This document shows, in pieces, positions 43,076-53,778 of a DNA stretch of 64,000 nt (positions within the stretch are counted from its first letter, which is position 1; each line of letters begins with the position of its first letter). The notes under the pieces were generated by a model. The model was not told where the DNA came from and did not search any database. It worked only from the letters and a program-made list of their open reading frames with translations. Source of the DNA: Planktothrix serta PCC 8927 (lineage in GTDB: Bacteria; Cyanobacteriota; Cyanobacteriia; Cyanobacteriales; Microcoleaceae); the NCBI RefSeq assembly GCF_900010725.2, contig NZ_LR734869.1:24287-88286 (forward strand), given 5' to 3'. Position numbers and translations under genes: made by a program.

Positions 43076-43772
43076 GAGGATAACTCCTTTAAGGGTAATT
43101 CATTTATAAGAAAAGGATGGGAGATTGAAAACTCAGTGTCTTCAGACCTGAGATGAAAAGCGACCCAGGGGAATTTATTGCCCGTGAATATTTCTCCAAT
43201 CTATGTTAGTATATCCAGTAACAGGAAAGGTAAACAACCTGTATAAAAACCTAGTCGCCTAACGGCAAAACTCTGAACCTTGACAATTGAATTTATAGGG
43301 TTCTACTGCACAGTTCTAGTCCCCCCAGCAGTGGGTAAAAGATTCATGGGAAGCTCAACAACCAGTTTTTGAAACAAATTTGTTTCAAACTAAAAAAAGA
43401 ACTCGCAGTCATGCGAATAGGGTAGGGCATACCCAAATTTACGCAAGGGCGTGAATCCCACCTCTGGTTAAAGCACTGCAAGGTACTTTGATTAAGTGGT
43501 TTCGCTGAACCAAGAATCGAGCGCGTCTTCAGACCTGAGAGTGTCAATATATAGCAATCCCAAATAAGTGATATTCCATCCCTAAATCTTTCCTACAAAT
43601 AAATGATCGGATGGCTACCTATCCCCTATCCCCTATTTTCTTGTCCCCTATTTTCTTGTCCCCTCTGTTCCCTGTTCCCTGTTCCCTAGCACTATAGATC
43701 GATGAGTCTTGGCCAAATTTTGAGGAATAAGGTATAACTACGGGTGGGCCATCAGGAGCAGGAAAGTTAATC
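43076..43772 (+). other. Gap with IS-like relic and short tandem repeats
   Basis: No gene. From 43220 to 43548 lies a stretch ending CCAAGAATC, GAGCGCGTC and CTGAGAGTGTCAA, resembling the right end of the relic near 38 kb and of TnpB-type elements. The 13-mer TTCAGACCTGAGA occurs at 43141 and 43530. At 43618-43695 are tandem CCCCTAT/TTCCCTG repeats. The promoter of the following gene is near 43740. Confidence 0.5.
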
Positions 43773-44213
43773 ATGAAATTGAGTCGTATTTTAGTGGGAT
43801 TGTCGCTGTTGTGGGCAGTTCCAGTTTTTGCTCAAGTTTCTAATACTCAGGTACAGGCGTTAGTTGAGGCGTTACGTTTAGCCGCACCCCAAACGGGAAC
43901 GCCGAATGATGGATTGTATTCAGAGTGGCAAATTAAACCAGAGAATATTCCCCGGTGGTCAAAACTCTGTATGGGTCAGGAAATGACCCCGGCTCAATTT
44001 GAAGCAGACCAGGCTAAAGCAAGAGAAGTGTTAGGCTGTGTGATGACGGATGTGTTGAAAGAAGAATATCCCAAAAGTCAGGATAATGAAGCCATTGCTA
44101 TTCGTCGCGCCGCTGCTTGGTGGATGACAGGCGACCCGAATCAATATAACCAAGGTCAAACGGCTAGTTATACCGAAAAAGTGTTGCAGTTTTATCAACA
44201 ACAACGCTCTTAG
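43773..44213 (+). CDS. Exported protein of unknown function
   Basis: The 146-residue product opens with a clear signal peptide (MKLSRILVGLSLLWAVPVFA, cleavage after FA), followed by QVSNTQVQALVEALRLAAPQ and a Cys pair (LCMGQE, LGCVMTD). The mature part is helical and ends YTEKVLQFYQQQRS. It looks like the conserved hypothetical exported proteins of filamentous cyanobacteria. Its function is unknown. AGGAAAG precedes the start by 9 bases. Confidence 0.75.
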   Translation: MKLSRILVGLSLLWAVPVFAQVSNTQVQALVEALRLAAPQTGTPNDGLYSEWQIKPENIPRWSKLCMGQEMTPAQFEADQAKAREVLGCVMTDVLKEEYPKSQDNEAIAIRRAAAWWMTGDPNQYNQGQTASYTEKVLQFYQQQRS

Positions 44214-44864
44214 AAGAGGGAATAGGGAATTACGAATTACGAATTACGAATTACGAATTACGAATGGGAAACAGGGAACAGGGATAGAAAGTTTTTGGTA
44301 GCTTTTAATACAATACCATTGCGGAAAATACGGCTATGGGGATATGTTTAACATCTGATCCCTATTTTTTGATCAACCATCTCAACAGCGATCGCCCGGT
44401 AAGAGAAAAGGCGATCGCTATTATTTGGATTTTCAAGTTTTCTATTTTTTAAAATAAAATAGCAATTTAATCTGAACCCCTTAGAAACAATTTAGTATCA
44501 AATTTAATCAACGAATCCAAAAATATATATTCACTTTTTTAAATTTTCGACTTCTGAAGAATTTATTTTCAGCCTAAAAGCCTATCTATTGATAGGAATA
44601 TTCCCCACAGCATCAGATATTTATCTCTCGAAAAGAAGATGACTTATAACCAACCTGCTGAATAAGATTATCAAAGTCTACCTAAAGCTTGGTAGAGAAT
44701 GCCGTACTCATTTTAGAGCGGTTTTCACTACCTTAGCAATATTTACAAAATCACTAATATCTTATTACAACTTCAGATAGGTAGGGCTGGCTCAACATTA
44801 ATGTTTGAGATATCATCCAGTATCTATTTTATCTCAAGATGTCGAATAAAAACAGGAGGTTTTC
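44214..44864. other. AT-rich gap upstream of a glycosyltransferase
   Basis: No gene. It begins with short tandem repeats (ATTACGA copies at 44228-44265, GGGAACA type after). A hairpin formed by two HIP1 sites in inverted orientation (AGCGATCGCC at 44387-44396, GGCGATCGCT at 44410-44419) may stop transcription. The remaining 400 bases are AT-rich and probably hold a long 5' region of the next gene, whose start is preceded by AGGAGG. Confidence 0.5.
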
Positions 44865-45935
44865 ATGAGAATCGCACAAATTGCCCCGTTATGGGAAAGA
44901 GTGCCCCCCCCAGCTTATGGCGGTACAGAATTAATTGTGGGATTGTTAACGGATGAACTGGTAAAACGAGGTCACGAAGTCACCTTATTTGCATCAGGAG
45001 ACTCGATAACTTTTGCTGAATTAGAATCCGTTTGTCCCCGTTCTTTACGCTCAGATCCGAAGGTTAAAGAACCGGGACTTTATGATATGATTCAGTTAGC
45101 TTGGGTGTATGAACGAGCTTCAGAATTTGATATCATTCACTCCCATGTTGGCTGTGCAGCCTTACCTTTCAGCAGTTTAGTTAAAACTCCAACGGTGACA
45201 ACTCTGCATGGTGTCTTCACGCCAGATAATGAAAAAATGTTTCTCCATGCACGTCATCAACCTTATGTTAGTATTTCCAATGATCAACGGGAACCGCGCC
45301 TAAAATTAAACTATGTTGCTACCGTTTATAATGGTATTGACACTGACACCTATCAATTCTATCCTCAACCTCAAAACCCGCCTTATTTAGCCTTTTTAGG
45401 CAGAATGTCTCCTGAAAAAGGCCCCCATTTAGCGATTGAAATTGCTAAAAAATTTGGATTACCGTTAAAAATGGCAGGAAAAATTGATGCGGTTGATCAA
45501 GAATACTTTAATACTCTGATTAAACCCCAGATTGATCACAACCAAATTCAATTTTTAGGAGAAGCTAACCACGCTCAAAAGAGTGTGTTAATGGGGAATG
45601 CCTTTGCCACCTTATTCCCGATTACTTGGCGAGAACCCTTTGGATTAGTTATGGTAGAATCGATGGCAACCGGAACCCCAGTTATTGCTATGAAAATGGG
45701 GTCAACTTCCGAAGTGATTGCCGATGGAATTTCAGGATATCTATGTGAAACGGTCGAAGAGTGTGTAGTGGCTTTAGGAAAAGTTGAACAGATGAATCGG
45801 GAAAAATGCCGTCAATATGTTATTGATCATTTCAGTGCAAAACGGATGGCAGATGGCTATGAAGCCGTTTATCAACAACTCATCGCTGAACGCTTCAGCC
45901 AAAATGGAAAACTTAAGAATTTAACCGCAGCTTAA
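44865..45935 (+). CDS. GT4 glycosyltransferase
   Basis: A 356-residue GT-B enzyme of family GT4: PPPAYGGTELIVGLLTDEL near the N-terminus (glycine-rich acceptor-side loop), FDIIHSHVG, VATVYNGIDTDTYQF, LAFLGRMSPEKGPHLAIEIA, and the donor-binding EPFGLVMVESMATGTPVIAM with the EX7E pattern. It probably uses a nucleotide sugar. A strong AGGAGG lies 8 bases before the ATG. It precedes another GT4 and a debranching-type glucosidase in the same direction, suggesting a role in glucan or compatible-sugar metabolism. Confidence 0.92.
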   Translation: MRIAQIAPLWERVPPPAYGGTELIVGLLTDELVKRGHEVTLFASGDSITFAELESVCPRSLRSDPKVKEPGLYDMIQLAWVYERASEFDIIHSHVGCAALPFSSLVKTPTVTTLHGVFTPDNEKMFLHARHQPYVSISNDQREPRLKLNYVATVYNGIDTDTYQFYPQPQNPPYLAFLGRMSPEKGPHLAIEIAKKFGLPLKMAGKIDAVDQEYFNTLIKPQIDHNQIQFLGEANHAQKSVLMGNAFATLFPITWREPFGLVMVESMATGTPVIAMKMGSTSEVIADGISGYLCETVEECVVALGKVEQMNREKCRQYVIDHFSAKRMADGYEAVYQQLIAERFSQNGKLKNLTAA

Positions 45936-46074
45936 TCCTAAAATTACAGGATTAACTGTTTCTGGTTTTCATCACTTATTCCTCAGCAATTTCAACAAAC
46001 TTAACCTTGAAACAGTCTTATAGCTGTTTACTCATCGCTGATAGAATAATCTTTCATACAATCTGGATTTATCT

Positions 46075-47496
46075 ATGAACCCCTTAAATCAAACGGTGAA
46101 AACATCTACGTTCAATGCTTCCCAGGGAACTGCTAAAAAATCAACTCCCATTTCTCAGCGTTTGGGAAGCCGAAATCGACAACCCATTGCTTTAATTTCT
46201 ATTCATGGCGACCCGGACGTTGATATTGGTCGGGAAGAAGCGGGAGGTCAAAATGTATACGTCCGTCAAGTCGGTGAAGCCTTAGCAAAACTCGGTTGGC
46301 AGGTCGATATGTTCACGCGCAAAATTCACGCCAACCAACCGACTATTGTTCAACATTCTCCCTACTGTCGAACCATTCGCCTCAGCGCCGGGCCGTTAGA
46401 ATATATTCCGCGAGATGAATTGTTTGAATATTTACCTGAATTTGTCACCGCGTTTCAAAACTTTCAAGCCAAAGAAGGTACAAATTATCCCCTCGTTCAT
46501 ACTAACTATTGGTTATCGGCTTGGGTAGGGTTGCAACTCAAAAAACACCATAACGTTCAGTTAGTTCATACTTATCATTCTTTGGGAAAAGTCAAATATC
46601 AAGCTGTTTCCCATCGTCCATCCATTGCAGATACTCGTTTAGCGATTGAACAGCAAATTTTAGAACAATCAAATACCGTTATTGCCACCAGTCCCCAAGA
46701 AGAAGAAGTCCTGCGATATTTGGTATCGCAAAATGGTCATATTTCCGTCATTCCTTGCGGTACAAATTTAGAGAATTTCCATGTTATTTCTAAACCGGAA
46801 GCGCGGCTAAAATTAGGTTTAGACCCCCAAAAGCCGATTATTTTATATGTTGGACGTTTTGATCCCCGCAAAGGCATTGAAACCTTGGTTCGCGCCTGTC
46901 ATCAATATCAAACAACGACCAACGCATCGTTTAAACTGATTATTGCGGGAGGATCTGACCCCAATAAAACCGATGGTCAGGAACGTCAACGCATTGAAGA
47001 CTTGGTGAATGAATTAGGATTAACAGAACAAACCTGTTTTCCAGGGCAATTAAGCCATGATATTTTACCGTTATATTATGCGGCGGCGGATGTTTGTGTT
47101 GTTCCCAGTCATTATGAACCTTTTGGGTTAGTTGCTATTGAAGCGATGGCTTGCGGAACTCCGGTGATTGCATCTAATGTAGGAGGGTTGAAATTTACCG
47201 TTATTCCTGAAGAAACGGGGTTATTAGTTCCTCCTCAAGATATTAACGGGTTTGCTGATGCAATTAACCGAATTTTAACCGATGATGTTTGGACGCAAAA
47301 ACTCAGAAAACAGGCGTCAGTTCGGGTTAGTGAAAATTTTAGTTGGGTCGGAGTAGCAATTCGTTTGAGTGATTTATATCGCCGGATTTTAGCAGAATCA
47401 ATTATGGATGAACGATTGTTACCCCTGTCTCGTTCGATTACAGCTTCTGAAATTACAACTATTCCGGTGACAAATCCAACTCGCAAAGTTTCTTAA
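46075..47496 (+). CDS. GT4 glycosyltransferase, sucrose-phosphate-synthase-like
   Basis: The 473-residue protein has the signature IGREEAGGQNVYVRQVGEAL (about residues 51-70), resembling the acceptor loop of sucrose synthase and sucrose-phosphate synthase-like GT4 enzymes. It continues with VHTNYWLSAWVGLQL, HTYHSLGKVKYQA, VIPCGTNLENF, ILYVGRFDPRKGIETLVRA and EPFGLVAIEAMACGTPVIAS. Acceptor identity cannot be set from sequence. Similar cyanobacterial proteins make glucosyl osmolytes or exopolysaccharides. It is separated from the preceding GT4 by 139 bases. Confidence 0.88.
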   Translation: MNPLNQTVKTSTFNASQGTAKKSTPISQRLGSRNRQPIALISIHGDPDVDIGREEAGGQNVYVRQVGEALAKLGWQVDMFTRKIHANQPTIVQHSPYCRTIRLSAGPLEYIPRDELFEYLPEFVTAFQNFQAKEGTNYPLVHTNYWLSAWVGLQLKKHHNVQLVHTYHSLGKVKYQAVSHRPSIADTRLAIEQQILEQSNTVIATSPQEEEVLRYLVSQNGHISVIPCGTNLENFHVISKPEARLKLGLDPQKPIILYVGRFDPRKGIETLVRACHQYQTTTNASFKLIIAGGSDPNKTDGQERQRIEDLVNELGLTEQTCFPGQLSHDILPLYYAAADVCVVPSHYEPFGLVAIEAMACGTPVIASNVGGLKFTVIPEETGLLVPPQDINGFADAINRILTDDVWTQKLRKQASVRVSENFSWVGVAIRLSDLYRRILAESIMDERLLPLSRSITASEITTIPVTNPTRKVS

Positions 47497-47872
47497 ACTG
47501 TTGGGTTTTAGGTATCGAGAATTCAGCACAATTCAATTGAATCAGAGTGCAGTTTATTCACTAATTTATCAGTCCGCTTGTTGCGGACTTCGTTTGTATG
47601 AGATCAAGTTTTAACCTTTCCAAACAAAATTTTAACTAACCGGATGATGTATTTATTATTTAGAGTTTATACAATATAGCTGGGGAGAATAATTTATGTT
47701 TTCTTTATCAAAATTTCACGTTCATTTCAAAAAAACGGTTTTATACTGAAACTAAAGATATAGCAGTCGCCAGACCCATTAGGACAAAGAATGACGCAGC
47801 GTGAAGTCTTTTCCTCCGGTGTTCCCAGATCCGGTGTTCCCTGCTATACGCAACAATCACAATAATATAGTC
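47497..47872 (+). other. Gap with hairpin before the glucosidase gene
   Basis: A hairpin with arms AGTCCGC and GCGGACT (47571-47577, 47583-47589) may end the glycosyltransferase transcript. The rest is AT-rich without frames except an upstream in-frame ATG at 47801, which translates repeat-like sequence (FPPVFPDPVFPAI) and is not likely used. Confidence 0.5.
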
Positions 47873-50140
47873 ATGATCTCAGAAAAAATCGAATTTGACG
47901 GCAGAGTATTTGTTCCTGCTGAGGAAGCACTCAGATCACAATGGCCCTGCGCTGTTAATGAGCGACCTCAACCTACCTTAACCCTCAAAGATGATGATTT
48001 ATTTTTAATTACAGATACCTTGGGTAATATTACTCAATTTTCCGCCGATGACCGTCAAGCCAGTTTAGGATTATTTTGTCATGATACCCGTTTTCTGTCT
48101 CGATTAGAGTTACAAATTTCAGGACAAGCACCCATTCTGCTCAGTGGTGATGCTCAAAAAGGATTTGCCTTATCCGTATTATGTGCTAATCCTAAAATTA
48201 GCGATCAAATTCCGGCGGAAACCATTGGAATAGAACGAGAAATTATATTAAATGGGGGATTATTTGAAGCAATAAAAGTTACTAACTATAGCACTTCACC
48301 CGTTCAATTTGAAATCAGCCTCAGCTTTGGATCGGATTTTGTCGATTTATTTCAAATTCGCGGTTTTAATCGAGACCGACAAGGACGACTTTTTGAACGT
48401 CAAATTGGGGAACCGAAAGAATTAGAAGAGGAAGAAATTGAATCTCAAGTTCTCAAACCCGAAAATGAACAAAAAGAAATTAATCTAGCTTATCAAGGAC
48501 TCGATGGCAGTTTCATGGAATCTCGGATTCAATTTGTTCATAATCAACCCGATTTTATTAAAGAAAATACTGCCCTTTGGCAATTCAATTTAAAATCCCA
48601 TGAAACTCAAATTATTGGTTATAGCTTACAAATGCTGACCAATAATCGTCCCACCTCTGCCGTTCATGCCCCATTAACCTTAGTTCAAGCTAAAGCCGCA
48701 GAATTAATGGAAGAAAAACAATGGCAGAATTCTGTAACTCGAATTCGGTCAAATAATCGGGGCTTTAATCGAGTTATCGAACAAGCTGAACAAGATATTT
48801 ATTTATTACGCCAAACCTTCGGTAAAGAAAAAGGATTATCCGCCGGAGTGCCTTGGTTTTCCTGTTTATTTGGTCGAGATTCGATTATTGCAGCCTCTCA
48901 AACCTTAATTCTTGACCCCGAAATTGCCCGTTCTACCTTAAATATTTTAGCCCAATATCAAGGTCAAACCTATGATGATTGGCGCGATGAAGAACCGGGG
49001 AAAATTCTCCATGAATTGAGAATGGGAGAGATGGCAAGATGTCAAGAAATTCCCCATACTCCCTATTATGGAACCGTTGATGCCACACCCCTTTGGCTAA
49101 TGTTATATTCAGAATATTTTGCTTGGACGCAAGACACTGAAACCCTAGAAAAATTATGGCAAAATGCACGGGCTGCGATGGATTGGATTGATGCTAAATC
49201 TCAAGAAAATGGCTATCTTTGTTATTTCCGTAAATCTTCCAGAGGCTTAGTAAATCAAGGGTGGAAAGATTCAGGAGATTGTATTGTTAAACGAGATGGA
49301 ACCCTGGCTAATGCCCCAATTGCTTTATGTGAAGTTCAAGCCTATGTTTATGCAGCAAAAGTGCGAATGGCTGAAATTGCTAAAATGCGAAAACGGATTG
49401 ATTTAGCAGACCGTTGGCAAGAGGAAGCTCGACAACTTAAAATGCGTTTTAATCGAGATTTTTGGCTCAAAGATCAAGATTTTTGTGCCTTAGCATTAGA
49501 TGGAGAAGGGCAACCTGTTGATAGTATTAGTTCTAACCCCGGTCACTGTTTACAGTTGGGAATTTTAACCCCTGAAAATGCTAAAAATGTGGCAGAACGA
49601 TTATTAGCACCCGATATGTTTAGCGGTTGGGGAATTCGCACCCTGAGCAGTCTTTCTCCGGCTTATAATCCGATGGGATATCATACAGGTTCAGTCTGGC
49701 CCCATGATAATAGTTTAATTGCATTAGGATTGCGATCAATTGGATTTATTGATCCGGCTTTTGAAGTCGCTCAAGGATTATTTGATATGACAATGCAGCA
49801 ACCCTTACAACGACCCCCGGAATTATTCTGTGGTTTTCCTCGAATTGAAGGAACTGGCCCTGTGAAATATCCTGTTGCTTGTTCACCCCAAGCTTGGGCG
49901 AGTGGGAGTATGTTTCAACTGTTACAAATGATGATGAATTTAGTCCCTGATGCTTCGAGTAATTACCTGAGAATTATTGACCCGTCCCTACCCGAATCGA
50001 TTAGTCATATCTCTGTTCATAACTTAAAAATTGGTTCCACTGTCATCGATTTAGAGTTTGAACGAGACAAAAATGAAAATGCAACCGCCTGTCGAGTTTT
50101 GAAAAAACGGGGTAATTTGCGTGTCATGATTGAAGCCTAA
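47873..50140 (+). CDS. Amylo-alpha-1,6-glucosidase (glycogen debranching type)
   Basis: The protein (755 residues from ATG 47873) has an N-terminal beta domain typical of GDE_N (LITDTLGNITQFSADDRQAS, LGLFCHDTRFLSRL) and a C-terminal (alpha/alpha)6 glucosidase domain: GVPWFSCLFGRDSIIAASQT, PGKILHELRMGEMA, YYGTVDATPLWLMLYSEYFA, NQGWKDSGD with the likely catalytic Asp, YHTGSVWPHDNSLIALGLRS. Such enzymes remove alpha-1,6 branches or hydrolyse small glucosides. With two GT4 genes upstream it may trim or recycle a glucan. I preferred ATG 47873 because the family starts near here. Confidence 0.9.
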   Translation: MISEKIEFDGRVFVPAEEALRSQWPCAVNERPQPTLTLKDDDLFLITDTLGNITQFSADDRQASLGLFCHDTRFLSRLELQISGQAPILLSGDAQKGFALSVLCANPKISDQIPAETIGIEREIILNGGLFEAIKVTNYSTSPVQFEISLSFGSDFVDLFQIRGFNRDRQGRLFERQIGEPKELEEEEIESQVLKPENEQKEINLAYQGLDGSFMESRIQFVHNQPDFIKENTALWQFNLKSHETQIIGYSLQMLTNNRPTSAVHAPLTLVQAKAAELMEEKQWQNSVTRIRSNNRGFNRVIEQAEQDIYLLRQTFGKEKGLSAGVPWFSCLFGRDSIIAASQTLILDPEIARSTLNILAQYQGQTYDDWRDEEPGKILHELRMGEMARCQEIPHTPYYGTVDATPLWLMLYSEYFAWTQDTETLEKLWQNARAAMDWIDAKSQENGYLCYFRKSSRGLVNQGWKDSGDCIVKRDGTLANAPIALCEVQAYVYAAKVRMAEIAKMRKRIDLADRWQEEARQLKMRFNRDFWLKDQDFCALALDGEGQPVDSISSNPGHCLQLGILTPENAKNVAERLLAPDMFSGWGIRTLSSLSPAYNPMGYHTGSVWPHDNSLIALGLRSIGFIDPAFEVAQGLFDMTMQQPLQRPPELFCGFPRIEGTGPVKYPVACSPQAWASGSMFQLLQMMMNLVPDASSNYLRIIDPSLPESISHISVHNLKIGSTVIDLEFERDKNENATACRVLKKRGNLRVMIEA

Positions 50141-50523
50141 TTATAAATAACCCAAGAAACCGGGTTTCTACCCTTTATTTAGGGTATAAAATCTATAGGG
50201 TTTAAGAAATCCGGTTTCTGCATCAGTTTGTAGGTTTCACACCTAGCCTTTTTAGTCTTACCTGCTGTCAAATTTATATTAATCAGTAATCGCTCTAATT
50301 AACACCTCCTTAAGCAGCGTTTCCCTTCGTCTTAATGATTCAACTTGAGTTGTCTCATCATCCCTAGTTTACTAACTCAACTTCAAATTGACAGTGATAA
50401 AAAGTGATAAAAAGTAGTAACTTTTGCCAGATTTTGCTAAAATATCCTGTTAGACAGATGCGTCCAAAAGTTACACGGCTCTCACAAACTATTCACACCG
50501 ATTTCTTAACCTAACTAACTTCC
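50141..50523. other. Gap with palindromic repeat
   Basis: No gene. It contains the near-palindrome AGAAACCGGGTTTCT at 50155-50169 and a partial copy at 50205-50220, an interspersed repeat type common in filamentous cyanobacteria that may terminate the upstream transcript. AT-rich sequence with AAAAAGTGATAAAAAGT follows, before the Rpn gene. Confidence 0.5.
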
Positions 50524-51390
50524 TTGGCCTACGACAACACTTGTAAATATCTAGCTGAAAAATTCCCTGATGCTTTTGTCCAATGGCTGCTCCCCCTTGA
50601 GCAACCTACTAGCATTCAGGTACTCAAAACTGAACTCATTCAAGAACCAATTCGTGCTGATTCTCTCACCTTTTTACAAACCGATAACCAAATTCTACAT
50701 CTGGAATTTCAAACTCTATCCTATTCCAACCCTCCGATCCCATTCAGAATGCTTGACTACTATGTCAGGCTCAAACGACAATATTCCTGTTCTATCACTC
50801 AAGTTGTACTCTTTTTACAACAAACCGCCTCAGAACAGGCTTTTGTATCTGAGTATACAGACACGAACACCCAACACCGCTACCGGGTGATTCGCCTTTG
50901 GGAACAAAACCCCGATTTATTGCTATCCGTCCCCGCTTTACTTCCCTTTGCGACATTATCTCAAACCAACTCACCCCAAACTTTACTAGAGCAAATAGCG
51001 AATCAAATTGCTACAATTGAAGAACCATCACAACAAGCCGATCTCCTCGCTTGTACTCAAGTTCTCGCGGGTTTAAGGTTTGAAAAAAACTTAATCAGAC
51101 AACTATTTAGGAGCGAAACAATGCGCGAGTCTGTCATTTACCAAGAAATTCGGGAAGATGGTCTCCTTGAAGGACTCCAACAAGGTCTCCAACAAGGACG
51201 ACAACGGGAGGCGATGTCATTTGTTACTCGCTTAGTGACGCGACGAGTCGGTGCGATCGCTCCTATAATCCAAGAACAAATTCAGACTTTATCTGTCGAA
51301 GAATTAGAGAATTTAGGGGAAGCACTTCTGGATTTTTCAGAAGCAACGGATTTAGAAAATTGGCTGAATCAACGCCAGCTTGAATCCTGA
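50524..51390 (+). CDS. Rpn/DUF4351-type PD-(D/E)XK protein
   Basis: A 288-residue cyanobacterial Rpn-type nuclease: AYDNTCKYLAEKFPDAFVQW start, DSLTFLQTDNQILHLEFQTL with the Asp and ExQ core, MLDYYVRLKRQYSCSITQVV, and a C-terminal DUF4351-like helical part (AMSFVTRLVTRRVGAIAPII). The start is a TTG at 50524, chosen because the family N-terminus (M-x-YDN-x-CKYLAE) begins right there and the next ATG would remove the core strands. LEGLQQGLQQGRQ is a short tandem repeat near the end, like the GREE repeats of the other Rpn protein in this window. Confidence 0.85.
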   Translation: MAYDNTCKYLAEKFPDAFVQWLLPLEQPTSIQVLKTELIQEPIRADSLTFLQTDNQILHLEFQTLSYSNPPIPFRMLDYYVRLKRQYSCSITQVVLFLQQTASEQAFVSEYTDTNTQHRYRVIRLWEQNPDLLLSVPALLPFATLSQTNSPQTLLEQIANQIATIEEPSQQADLLACTQVLAGLRFEKNLIRQLFRSETMRESVIYQEIREDGLLEGLQQGLQQGRQREAMSFVTRLVTRRVGAIAPIIQEQIQTLSVEELENLGEALLDFSEATDLENWLNQRQLES

Positions 51391-51650
51391 TAATAAGTTT
51401 AGAAAAACATCAAGATGCTAGAATAGATTTTTAATAGTTTTGTTAAACAGTTAGAAGGTTCAGCAAACGAGGTAATTAAAATTTTTTAAAACTTCTTTGT
51501 GCCTTTGTGTCTTTGTGGTTAAATTAGGCTTAATCCTTGTAAACATACCAGGACGAAGTTCTATAAAACCGTAATTCAGGGTTGGCAATTCTTATCAAAA
51601 AAAGGTTGGGTTTTGTTGTGACTCCACCCAAACAACTATTAGGAAATAAT

Positions 51651-52661
51651 CTAAGAAGGAATCTTGACCGTTTCCCCCGATAAACTCGACTGTCGCGCCA
51701 CATCAGCAACTTTTAACGTATATAAACTCGCTTCTGGGGTAACATAAAGAGGAGTTCCTTGATAGAGACAATCTAAAACCATTTCGGTATCTTTAACAAA
51801 TAATCCCCGACGAGAACCTACCTCAATATTTTGAATCCTATCGTTTTGAATCAGTTGACCCTTTTCGGGAGTAAATATTAACGTTCCTTGTTCACCATAG
51901 AGGGTAAACGTATTATCCGACTGCCAAAAAACTTCCCCTTTTCCATAAACAGATTCTCCCAGGATGCCATTATTAAAAGTTAACCTAGCATTACATAAAC
52001 AGGCTTTATAGAGATCCGGTTCAATATCCCAATATTGAGTTTGACAATTGACACTGGCCACAGTTCCAAATAAATCTGTAAATCGATGCAGACGGGACAA
52101 GGCTCCACTTAGGGGAAAACCAAATAAAGAGGGTTGATATGTCCATTTAGCAGGGGCTGGATGTTCGGGGTTAACGGTGACATAGCGAACATAGAAGACT
52201 TGACCAATGGCCGCAAGAGACGCTTTAATCGCATTGTGGAGTCCTCCCAACAGTTCAATATGTTCGACGTGGAGCAGTTTATTTTTCTCTTGAGCCAGGG
52301 TAATTAAAAATTCTGCTTCCTGGGGATCTAAACTCAGAGGATATTCGACAACGACGTGTTTACCTTGTTCTAAGGCGCGACGCGCGATCGCCCCATGATC
52401 TCGATTAATTGTACAAATCATGACAAGATCAAGATCCGGTCGATCGACTAAATCAACCCAGGAAGCCGACACTGTAACATCAAATTCTTGACTCAAGGCA
52501 ATGGTTGAAGCGGGGGTATGGCCTGCAATGGCCACAAGTTGCGATCGCTCATCCCCCTTTAAGGCTGTTGCTCGCATTTTGGCCGCATACCCAGTGCCGA
52601 CAATACCCACTCGCAGAGGCAGGGAAACCGTACTCACAGAAGAAAATAAAGATTGAGTCAT
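51651..52661 (-). CDS. Gfo/Idh/MocA family oxidoreductase
   Basis: A 336-residue NAD(P)-dependent oxidoreductase. The Rossmann start is VGIVGTGYAAKMRATALKGD, followed by DLDLVMICTINRDHGAIARR and GKHVVVEYPLSLDPQEAEFL, where the EYP motif replaces the usual EKP (Lys to Tyr). LHVEHIELLGGLH carries a further family His. Tyr in place of the catalytic Lys is seen in biliverdin reductase-type members, so this may be a biliverdin reductase (BvdR) that makes bilirubin; that fits a cyanobacterium. Substrate remains an inference. Confidence 0.85.
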   Translation of the reverse strand: MTQSLFSSVSTVSLPLRVGIVGTGYAAKMRATALKGDERSQLVAIAGHTPASTIALSQEFDVTVSASWVDLVDRPDLDLVMICTINRDHGAIARRALEQGKHVVVEYPLSLDPQEAEFLITLAQEKNKLLHVEHIELLGGLHNAIKASLAAIGQVFYVRYVTVNPEHPAPAKWTYQPSLFGFPLSGALSRLHRFTDLFGTVASVNCQTQYWDIEPDLYKACLCNARLTFNNGILGESVYGKGEVFWQSDNTFTLYGEQGTLIFTPEKGQLIQNDRIQNIEVGSRRGLFVKDTEMVLDCLYQGTPLYVTPEASLYTLKVADVARQSSLSGETVKIPS

Positions 52662-52829
52662 GATAACAGAGTGAGGGACAGGGAAACTAGGTATAAGTAA
52701 TCAAGATGTAATTAGAAAAATTTATAATAAATCCCATTCTAAATCTAGGTTGACAAGGTTTTACAACTTCCACTTTTTCTCTTAATATCGAGAGGTGAAA
52801 AAAATCTGTAATGCAAACGAAGGCTAATT

Positions 52830-53184
<355 letters not shown>

Positions 53185-53315
53185 TCCTTGAGTTAGAGTT
53201 CAAAGTAGAACGTTGATAGATATTATCAATGTTCTATTTTGAATTCCTATTAGCAAATAGCTTCAATTAATATCAAAAAAGGGGAAAAAATCTCTGATCT
53301 CAACAAAGGCGAGTG

Positions 53316-53714
<399 letters not shown>

Positions 53715-53778
53715 TTAGCTTTTGATTCAAAGTTCAACGTTAAGGGATACCGACAAAACGTTGGACTTTGAATTGCGG

